Source of the DNA: Verrucomicrobiaceae bacterium | GTDB taxonomy: Bacteria; Verrucomicrobiota; Verrucomicrobiia; Verrucomicrobiales; Akkermansiaceae | Direction of reading: 5' to 3' | Assembly (NCBI GenBank): GCA_027486655.1 | Contig: JAIXOR010000024.1 | Coordinates: 46,050-110,049 of the forward strand | Length of the DNA stretch: 64,000 nt | Shown: piece after piece, positions 57,321-64,000 of the stretch | Numbering within the stretch: the stretch's first letter is position 1 | Layout: each line of letters starts with the position of its first letter | Made by a program: the position numbers and the translations under genes | The notes under the pieces: model-generated | What the model was told of the DNA's origin: nothing | Database searches by the model: none | Seen by the model: the letters and a program-made list of their open reading frames with translations, nothing else

Positions 57321-60300
57321 TCAGCGAGCCTTAATACGGATGAAAAGCCGCGATGCGTTCAGATTTTCAGGGCTGAGCGTCACTTCAACCGATTCGTTAT
57401 CGGTTCCGGGAATCACGGTGGCGGTTTGAACTGCGCCGGGATCCGCGCTCCATTCGGTTAGATCGTGGGACACTTGGATCGTGAATTCAAGTCCGCTGAG
57501 GTCCACCCTTCTGCGGGAATAGGTGATCTTGCCGTTTTCGGGATTCAAATGGGTGAGGTGGGGGCTGGTGGAATCGCCTCGGTTTGGATCGAGACCGAAG
57601 GCATATTCCAAGGCGTTGCTGGCTCCATCCTGGTCGTCATCGTCATCAGGGCCTCCGGTTAGATTGAAGGATGAGCTCCAGATTTCCCGGTCATTGAGCG
57701 TGGAAGCAGGAGGCGGCAGCGACAGGGTCACCGAGAGTTGGTCAATCGTGGCGAAGGCACCAAATCCTTCAAGGGAAACGAAGCCATCGCCTGCGGATAA
57801 CTGGGCAATAGCATGGGTGCTGGCGAGCGCTCCATTGACAAACATGCGGACCACAGAGCCCTTGCCGTTGAAGGGGGAACCGTGGCCCGCGCCATCGGAA
57901 ACAATCACTTCGATCGAGGAACCGGAAGGTCTCCATGCAACAGATCTGCTCACATCGGTTCCGGATGCGAATTGCTGGGTTCCGCCGTTTTGACGGAACA
58001 GGGCGCCGAACTTGTTCGAGCTATTGGTGATGAATGCGTTCTGAGCGGAGCCGATGGCGATTGCCGCCCAGTTGGTGGGATGCGAGGCGTCGGTGACTTT
58101 CAGATCGAAGCCAATTTTCAAGGGCATGTCCGCGGCATTGGCATCGCCTGAGAAGTCATGATTCAGACTCGCGCGAAGGTCGAGGCTTTGTCCGCCATGC
58201 CATGCAGCCATGAGCAATCGCCCGCCGTTTCCATGCTGGATCTTGTAATTCTCGGATTGGCCAGTGATGCTGTAGGTGAGTGGTGCGAGAAATCCTCTCT
58301 GGTCGGCCGCGAGCGTCGAATTGAACTCGGATGCTCCGTAACTGGGGGAGTCGAAACTGTCGCTGATCAACAGGTTGGGGGCCTGACTTCCCAGCGGCCA
58401 CTGTTTGTGAATGCGAAGGGCGTCGAAAAACATACGATTGCCGCGGTTCTTCACCATCTGCAAGGTGTGTTTACCCGGCGTGAGTAAGCCGGTGGTCAAT
58501 GTGGAATAAGACACAACCTGATTGTCCGCGATGGAGCGGTATTGATTCATCGCCGTCCTGTTCGTTGGGTCGACGCTGGCCCATGCGGTGCCGCCGTCGG
58601 GACCCTTCCGGGAGATGACGTCCGCACTGTGGCCATTGAATGTGACCGACATCAAATCCCCATCTTTGGGCGTGCTGTGAAGATCGCCTCCCATCGAGCT
58701 GGAGGATTGGGCGGACGACCACTGCCCGTTGACATCGTTGTAGACGCGGAAGTTGTCAAACTCGACATACATGCCACCCGCCTTGACGAAGCGCAGCGTG
58801 TGGTTACCGGGAGGAAGGCCGTTGATGTGAAATCCCACCTGGTTCGAGCGCCCGCCGAGGGCCCCCATGTGGGTTTGTTTGACGAAGACTCCATCGAGGT
58901 AGAAGTCCACCACTCCCTGGCTGTTGCCTTCCCAAATGATGCCGGTTCCATTGAAATGGATGACTGCCTCGGCTCCATCCGACGCGGCGTAATGGATGTC
59001 CGAATTGAACTCAGTCCAGTCGCGCTGCTGCCAGAACCATCCGGGTCCGTAGGCGACATGGCCGACTCCGTTGGGTGTTGTCTGTGTGTTGTTGTAGTTC
59101 GACAAGGCTGCGAGACTCACATCGGGATCCAAGCCATTTAGGCTTTCCGTTACTTTGAAGGCATCGATGACCAACTCCGATCCACTGAGTTTCACCACTT
59201 GCAGAGTGTGGAGTTTGCGGGCGAGGCCGGCTTTGGAAAAGACCGTCGTACGGCTCACCGGTACGCTGCTGTGAAGATTGATCGCACCCTGTGAAACTCC
59301 GTCCAAGAAGACCTCAATCACTCCGTGCGTGCGACCGCGGCTGGCGAACATTTCCACTTCGGTGCCGCTGAAAGTGAAGTTCAAACCGTCCCCATTGGCG
59401 GTGGCGACATGAGCGTCGTCCCCATAATCTCCGAGGCTCCTATTTGTTTGATGGGTCCAACTGGTGCCGCTGTAGGTTACGGCCGGGCTGTCGTCATTGG
59501 TGATGCCGCGTCCGCCCTGGGCGATGACATCCATGGCGATGACCGTGTTGAGCGGATCCCACTCGTCGGATGAAGCGAGGGTGAGCGCGACTCCCTGTGG
59601 TGTCTGAACAAGCGTGACAGGTTTGTTAGATGGCAGCAGTCGCGCATTGCCGAAGACCTTGCCGTCATTGGGTGCCGGCAGCGCAAGGGTCTTTCCGGCT
59701 GGCGGGTTGAGGACATGGATGTATTCCCGCGAATCATCCGGTTTACGCGTGGCCACGCCCCATGGTAGGTTGCTGATGAAACCCTGTGGACGCCATGAAT
59801 TGCTGGGCAGCACGCCCTTGATCGACTCCGCTACGGGGGTGATGTAGGCTCCAGCTCCCTGCATGGCCTCAAGCACGCCATGTTCCCATCTTCCGACGAA
59901 CTCGGTTTGATTGGTGGCGGGATTGAACCAGGTGCCGTTGCCCACAAACGGACCTGCCGACCATAAAATTCCGCCGCCTTCCGTGCGACTTCCTGCGGCG
60001 AGCACGGTGGCGCGATAGATTCCCTCCGCGCTGCGCCGGTTGGCGGTGATCGGAGCGGGCACCTTGGCCACCTGTGCACTCCAGGTTTGCGAAATGACCT
60101 GGGCGTATGGCGAACCCGCGGTCCACATCACGTTGTTGGAGAGATTCAGATCCGCGGGGCCGGACTCACCCACGGCCCCATCCCACGTGTAGAGGTTGCC
60201 GTAGAAGTTCTGGATTGTGACGGCATCCGGCTTGCGCAAATGGATGGCGCGGGCGATGCGCGGGAAATCCCAGGACATGTTGCCGCCGGGGTCGTTCTCA

Positions 60301-62219
60301 TCCATGAAGAATCCGTCGATTTCATAGCGGTCGAGCATCTCGGCGAAGATGTCCTCCATCACGTCGTTCCAGCGGTTATCGTAGAATACGGAAACTTGTC
60401 CGATGTTCGTGTAAAGCAGCACGCGGATGCCTTTTGCCCGCACGGCGGAGATCATTTCGCCGACCACATCGCGGCTGGAGTTACGCTGAAACCCGAAGTT
60501 GTTCATCACCGCCGCGCTGTTGAAGAGCGGAATGAAGTTCGAGTGCCAGGCGGTGAAGATCACATATTCGACGCCGGTGCTCGCAAGATCGTCGGCAAAA
60601 CCCTGCACATCGAATCCATCGGCGACCGCCTCGAGACTTGCAGCCGGACTCCCGTCGAGGTTGCGAGTTTCCAATCCACTTCCACCCCAGACGTAGTGAA
60701 CAAGCATGCCGTAGTGCATCGACTTCCAACGTTCGCGTGCCGAAGGCTCGGAGTTCGAGAGAGTGATGGTGGGGGAACCGGTGAAAATCGATGATTCGTT
60801 GGTGGCGGTTCCTGCGGCCACGCTTCCGGGCGCTCCCCAGGTGCCTGGACGGAGTTTCTCGCCTGCCGCGAAGATGGCGTTGGGGACGGATGTGGAAGAC
60901 AGCCTGAGGACGGCATCACCGGAAACATTGAACTTCACATTAGTCCCCAAGGTCGCGCCGGAGACATCGAGTGTGCCCCCTTCCACAGTGATGGCTCCGT
61001 CCAGAAGCAACGCGCCGCTGATTCGGAGCGTGCCCGGCCCTTGCTTGATGAGGCCGCATTTTCCGCCGGACTGGGTGATGGCGGCGGTGATGTCGAGATC
61101 AACCATCGCGGGTCCTTCCGCGACGTTGAAGGTGATGAAGGGATTCGAATCGTGACGAATCCGGATCCGCCCTGCGATCACGGCGGATTGGGTGCTGGGG
61201 AAGGTGGTCAACACCGTGTTTCCCCATTCCAGTTCGGGTCCGGTGGGGGTCGAGACACCACCATTGCTTTGGAGGACTCCACCCGTCATGCTGACACCTC
61301 CGGCAAGGTTCCAGACATGCAGGTTTCCCGAAGCGGTAACGAGACCTCCGTTGATCTTCAGTTCCCGGGCGGAGGAACCGCCATTGAACCCAAGTCCTGT
61401 GCCATCATCCGCAAAGACCACGGTGGCATCCGGGTTCACCACGAGCGTGTTGCGGACAGCGCTATTTCCTGCGGAGCCGGCGGTCAGTCGGAGGGTTCCC
61501 TGTTCTACCGTGGTAGTCCCTAGGTGCGCCAGGGTTCCTGAAAGCGTGAGCCGACCTTGACCGGATTTGACAAGGCTGCCGGCTCCGGTCGTGCCCGCCG
61601 AGTTTGTGGCATTCGACTCGGTGGAGAACCTAAGGGTCCCCGCGTTGATGACGAAACTGCCGGGAGTCTGCTGATCCAGATTGTTCAGGGTTTGGAGCCC
61701 GTTGCCCTCCTTGATGAACTCGATGGAGCGATCGGTGTTGCCCCTCAGGATCGGACCGGAGAAGGTGCCGCCGCCGCCATTGACGCCGACGTGGATGCGT
61801 TTGGTGCCGGTCCACCAGGTTCCTTGATCGGCAAATCGTATCGTCCCTGTTCCGTCGAGGGCATTCACGAAAACCGGATGGCCGTCCCAAAGGTCAAGAG
61901 TGCCTGATAGATGCAAGTCCGCCTTGTTTCCGGACCAGTTTCCTTTCTGCCATCCACCGTTCACCAAGATACATCCGGGTTCGATGACAATGCTTCCACC
62001 CACCATGGCGAATTCCGTGGGGGCGACCTCGGCAGACGTGGCAAGCCAGACATTCGATGTCACTTTCAAGAGGCCATCGCCGACAAACGATACGCCGGGA
62101 TTGATGGTTTCCAATTGCACAACGCGTCCGCTGGTATCGACTCCGGCAGCATTCAGGCCGATCATCGAAACAACAGTTGGCCACAGCCATGCGGTGAGAC
62201 GACAGGCGTGATGCAACAT
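57321..62219 (-). CDS. Giant mosaic GH29-like protein with PATR and CBM-like modules (1632 aa)
   Basis: The start is taken as the ATG at 62219, which gives the signal peptide MLHHACRLTAWLWPTVVSMI; a TTG at 62246 is an alternative. Residues of about 30-480 are PATR passenger related to the adjacent PEP-CTERM protein. Residues of about 490-790 are the GH29-like barrel (SARERWKSMHYGMLVHYVWG, FTAWHSNFIPLFNSAAV, YEIDGFFMDENDPGGN, QNFYGNLYTWDGAVGESGPA). A beta domain (WGVATRKPDDSREYIHVLNP) and three related 100-residue CBM-like modules follow (GVIEVFLDGVSQGAINLH; WTEFNSDIHYAASDGAEA; PGKHTLQMVKNRGNRMFF). The shared jelly-roll and the C-terminal module (EYAFGLDPNRGD, ITYSRRRVDLSGLEFTIQ, LFIRIKAR) close it. 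It follows the PEP-CTERM gene and its hairpins and heads the GH78/GH97/GH29 run. Confidence 0.92.
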   Translation of the reverse strand: MLHHACRLTAWLWPTVVSMIGLNAAGVDTSGRVVQLETINPGVSFVGDGLLKVTSNVWLATSAEVAPTEFAMVGGSIVIEPGCILVNGGWQKGNWSGNKADLHLSGTLDLWDGHPVFVNALDGTGTIRFADQGTWWTGTKRIHVGVNGGGGTFSGPILRGNTDRSIEFIKEGNGLQTLNNLDQQTPGSFVINAGTLRFSTESNATNSAGTTGAGSLVKSGQGRLTLSGTLAHLGTTTVEQGTLRLTAGSAGNSAVRNTLVVNPDATVVFADDGTGLGFNGGSSARELKINGGLVTASGNLHVWNLAGGVSMTGGVLQSNGGVSTPTGPELEWGNTVLTTFPSTQSAVIAGRIRIRHDSNPFITFNVAEGPAMVDLDITAAITQSGGKCGLIKQGPGTLRISGALLLDGAITVEGGTLDVSGATLGTNVKFNVSGDAVLRLSSTSVPNAIFAAGEKLRPGTWGAPGSVAAGTATNESSIFTGSPTITLSNSEPSARERWKSMHYGMLVHYVWGGSGLETRNLDGSPAASLEAVADGFDVQGFADDLASTGVEYVIFTAWHSNFIPLFNSAAVMNNFGFQRNSSRDVVGEMISAVRAKGIRVLLYTNIGQVSVFYDNRWNDVMEDIFAEMLDRYEIDGFFMDENDPGGNMSWDFPRIARAIHLRKPDAVTIQNFYGNLYTWDGAVGESGPADLNLSNNVMWTAGSPYAQVISQTWSAQVAKVPAPITANRRSAEGIYRATVLAAGSRTEGGGILWSAGPFVGNGTWFNPATNQTEFVGRWEHGVLEAMQGAGAYITPVAESIKGVLPSNSWRPQGFISNLPWGVATRKPDDSREYIHVLNPPAGKTLALPAPNDGKVFGNARLLPSNKPVTLVQTPQGVALTLASSDEWDPLNTVIAMDVIAQGGRGITNDDSPAVTYSGTSWTHQTNRSLGDYGDDAHVATANGDGLNFTFSGTEVEMFASRGRTHGVIEVFLDGVSQGAINLHSSVPVSRTTVFSKAGLARKLHTLQVVKLSGSELVIDAFKVTESLNGLDPDVSLAALSNYNNTQTTPNGVGHVAYGPGWFWQQRDWTEFNSDIHYAASDGAEAVIHFNGTGIIWEGNSQGVVDFYLDGVFVKQTHMGALGGRSNQVGFHINGLPPGNHTLRFVKAGGMYVEFDNFRVYNDVNGQWSSAQSSSSMGGDLHSTPKDGDLMSVTFNGHSADVISRKGPDGGTAWASVDPTNRTAMNQYRSIADNQVVSYSTLTTGLLTPGKHTLQMVKNRGNRMFFDALRIHKQWPLGSQAPNLLISDSFDSPSYGASEFNSTLAADQRGFLAPLTYSITGQSENYKIQHGNGGRLLMAAWHGGQSLDLRASLNHDFSGDANAADMPLKIGFDLKVTDASHPTNWAAIAIGSAQNAFITNSSNKFGALFRQNGGTQQFASGTDVSRSVAWRPSGSSIEVIVSDGAGHGSPFNGKGSVVRMFVNGALASTHAIAQLSAGDGFVSLEGFGAFATIDQLSVTLSLPPPASTLNDREIWSSSFNLTGGPDDDDDQDGASNALEYAFGLDPNRGDSTSPHLTHLNPENGKITYSRRRVDLSGLEFTIQVSHDLTEWSADPGAVQTATVIPGTDNESVEVTLSPENLNASRLFIRIKAR

Positions 62220-62301
62220 CAGAGGAAGTGACTGGTTAAGGTTCAAGTGGATGATGAGATGGGCTTATCTTTCAGAGAGGAGGGTCTTTGGTGCAACAGA
62301 A

Positions 62302-62360
62302 GGCGGCGCGCGGAAACCCAATACCGCGCGCCGCCCCGTGATTTGCCCCTCCAGAGGCAA
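62302..62360 (-). terminator. Paired hairpins downstream of the PEP-CTERM PATR gene
   Basis: On the minus strand the first hairpin TTGCCTC-TGGA-GGGGCAA (62343-62360) is identical to the one at 27839-27856. The second has a perfect 12-bp stem (62324-62335 with 62302-62313) around TATTGGGTTT, followed by TTCTGTTG. Stem sequences differ from the other copy while pairing and loop are kept. It lies between the PEP-CTERM gene and the 1632-aa gene, and either terminates the former or attenuates entry into the latter. Confidence 0.72.
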
Positions 62361-62389
62361 AGTGGTTAAGGTGATGTATGCCGAGTGAG

Positions 62390-62460
62390 CAGTGATTGGT
62401 GCGCGGATATGTCTCTGCCAGAGTTTCGGCTGCGCACACGTTTCAGATGAACGATCACTG
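62390..62460 (-). ncRNA. Possible three-way-junction RNA element in the 3' region of the PEP-CTERM gene
   Basis: CAGTGAT (62390-62396) pairs perfectly with ATCACTG (62454-62460). Inside are an arm GTGCGC/GCGCAC (62399-62404 with 62432-62437) capped by CTCT/AGAG (62413-62416 with 62420-62423), and a second arm CGTTT/GAACG (62439-62443 with 62449-62453, one G.T). It begins 10 nt after the stop codon. This is a hand fold only. Confidence 0.35.
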
Positions 62461-62470
62461 AAGGACCTGT

Positions 62471-64000
62471 TCACCTTCTGCGTCGCAACAGTGCGATGAG
62501 ACCGAGACCGCCAAACAATGCCGCACCGGGTTCGGGAACCACAGTGATGGAACCGTCGGTCGCCAGATCGTTTCTCCATGACAAACCGCCGGTGAGGGAC
62601 GGCAGATTCACGGTGGAGAAGCTACCCGAGAAACCAAGGGTTGCGTCGAAGAGGTTGAAGGTCATGCCGTTGGTAAAATTGGCAGGGTCCCCGCCGTAAA
62701 GGACATTGAGGATTCCACCGTAGGAGATCGCACCGGTCACGTTGGCTAGGTCGGCCGCACGATGGATGCCAAGGCCAAGGGTAGGATCGATTTCAAAATT
62801 GGAGGTTCCGTTGAGGTCGAGCGTACCAAGCACGTTGAGGGTGCCGATCGAGTTCCCCGGGGCAAAGGAGCCGTTGACGATCGTTGAACCCACGGTTCCG
62901 GTTCCTCCGAGTTTGGCGCCGCTATCCACAGTGGTGACACTGCTCGTCGAGATGTTTCCATTAACGACGAGCGTCCCCGCGGTAACATTCGTGGCACCGG
63001 TGTAGGAGTTATTACCGGAAAGCTCCATGGTGCCCGAGCCGTTCTTGGTGAGGCCAACCGGGGCGCTCTCCGTGATGGCAGCGCTGACGAGGAGATCCGT
63101 GGCGGCGGCACCGTCACCCACGTTGAAGACCGCGCTGGTATACCCCCCATCGTTGCGGAAGTTCACCCGCCCGGAGATCGTCGAAGTGCTTGCGGATGCC
63201 AGAGTGTTGACCGTCGATTGGTTCCACTCGATGCGTTGACCGGTCGGGCTGCTCACCCCGTTGTTCACGCGGAGTTCGCCACCGGTCAAGTTCACGGTGG
63301 CTCCCCACAGGTGGGTCATCACGTTCTGCGATTGGACGAGGCCGCCGTTGATGTTGATGGCATCGAGTCTGTTGCCTCCGTTGAATCCGAATCCGGTGCC
63401 GTCACCCCCGGTGTAGCGCAGTTCCGCGCCGCTGTTCACCGTGACCGTGCCGCGGATGTAGCTGTTTCCGGCACTTGATCCAGTGATTTCCAGCACGCCC
63501 TGGTTCACGGTGGTTCCGCCGCCGTAGCTGTTGTTTGCAGAAAGCGTCAACGTTCCAGAGCCGGTCTTGGTGAGATTACCGGACTGGCTTCCAAAGTTGC
63601 CGAGAGCCATTGTGACACCGATGTTGAATCCATTGGAATCCATGGTTGCTCCGTCGTTGCCCAGCCAGAGGTTGTTGCCAACCCAACCGTTCGCCCCCCC
63701 CGTGCCACCACCGATGGTGATGAATCCTGCGTTGGATTGCGATGCGATGATTGTGCTGCCGTTGATGATCGAGTCACCCGGTTCGATGTCCTGTTTGCCA
63801 TCGTTGATTGTGCCTGCCCAGAACGGGCTGTCATGCAGCTGAAGCCCACCGGTGGTGAGGACCCCGCCGTTTAAGGAGAGTCCGCTCACGTCCGTGCTGA
63901 TGGTTCCCGCGACCGTGAGCGAGGCTCCGCTGTTGAGAATCACATGGTGCCATGCGAGGGGCATGGTCAGGTTCCCGTTGAAGGTGTAGTTGGCACCGGA
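62471..64000 (-). CDS. PEP-CTERM autotransporter-associated beta-strand (PATR) protein, N-terminus outside window
   Basis: The minus frame is open to the right edge (510 residues seen, no start needed). It consists of PATR strands (LTKTGSGTLTLSANNSYGGG, GLTKNGSGTMELSGNNSYTG, GTVGSTIVNGSFAPGNSIGT) that form an extended beta-helix passenger, and ends with a PEP-CTERM tail (VPEPGAALFGGLGLIALL then four Arg). Part of the passenger (INGGLVQSQNVMTHLW, NNGVSSPTGQRIEW, SAAITES) matches the neighbouring 1632-aa protein. It is probably displayed at the surface after exosortase-type processing. It stands upstream of the cluster 2 glycosidases. Confidence 0.92.
   Translation of the reverse strand, partial: SGANYTFNGNLTMPLAWHHVILNSGASLTVAGTISTDVSGLSLNGGVLTTGGLQLHDSPFWAGTINDGKQDIEPGDSIINGSTIIASQSNAGFITIGGGTGGANGWVGNNLWLGNDGATMDSNGFNIGVTMALGNFGSQSGNLTKTGSGTLTLSANNSYGGGTTVNQGVLEITGSSAGNSYIRGTVTVNSGAELRYTGGDGTGFGFNGGNRLDAININGGLVQSQNVMTHLWGATVNLTGGELRVNNGVSSPTGQRIEWNQSTVNTLASASTSTISGRVNFRNDGGYTSAVFNVGDGAAATDLLVSAAITESAPVGLTKNGSGTMELSGNNSYTGATNVTAGTLVVNGNISTSSVTTVDSGAKLGGTGTVGSTIVNGSFAPGNSIGTLNVLGTLDLNGTSNFEIDPTLGLGIHRAADLANVTGAISYGGILNVLYGGDPANFTNGMTFNLFDATLGFSGSFSTVNLPSLTGGLSWRNDLATDGSITVVPEPGAALFGGLGLIALLRRRR

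Overview
The window looks like a piece of a Verrucomicrobiota chromosome, probably close to Verrucomicrobiaceae (Luteolibacter/Haloferula-like). This is an inference from three things: high GC, two PEP-CTERM proteins ending in an Arg4 tail, and many secreted proteins with autotransporter-associated beta-strand (PATR) repeats. It carries 24 protein-coding genes, 22 of them on the minus strand. I see no rRNA, tRNA, IS element, prophage or CRISPR array.

Nearly every gene encodes a secreted carbohydrate-active or large mosaic protein. Reading in the direction of minus-strand transcription, cluster 2 (64000 to 36417) holds a PEP-CTERM PATR protein (partial), a hairpin-rich intergenic region, a 1632-aa mosaic GH29-like protein, a GH78, a GH97-like protein, an SGNH hydrolase with a propeller-like domain, a canonical GH29, a beta-helix protein, another GH29-like protein, a 1751-aa metallopeptidase-like mosaic and a second GH78. 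The middle (35611 to 31453) holds two AraC-family regulators on the plus strand. Between them is a two-gene minus-strand unit: a xylose-isomerase-like TIM barrel and a 749-aa fusion of a membrane di-iron desaturase/hydroxylase, a Rieske domain and an NqrF-like NADH reductase. Cluster 1 (31297 to 1) holds a PATR/InlB mosaic, a small PEP-CTERM protein, paired hairpins, an 1862-aa DUF5703 mosaic, a metallopeptidase-like mosaic, two divergent GH29-like proteins, a GH78-like protein, a second DUF5703 protein, a DUF4450 protein, a GH29-like protein and a GH141-like beta-helix/PDZ protein that runs off the left edge.

The enzyme set (GH29, GH78, GH141-like, DUF5703/GH95-like, GH97) points to a polysaccharide rich in L-fucose and L-rhamnose. 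No sulfatase is present, so a sulfated fucoidan or ulvan is not the obvious target. There is no SusC/SusD pair, transporter or sugar kinase, so this is an extracellular enzyme battery with its regulators. Several genes are translationally coupled through ATGA stop/start overlaps.

The points most worth following are: the three-domain self-sufficient oxygenase between the two regulators; paired 3' hairpins with covarying stems after both PEP-CTERM genes; a 12-nt direct repeat at 21-bp spacing that looks like an AraC operator and recurs beside a regulator gene; and secreted modules shared between each PEP-CTERM protein and its giant neighbours.
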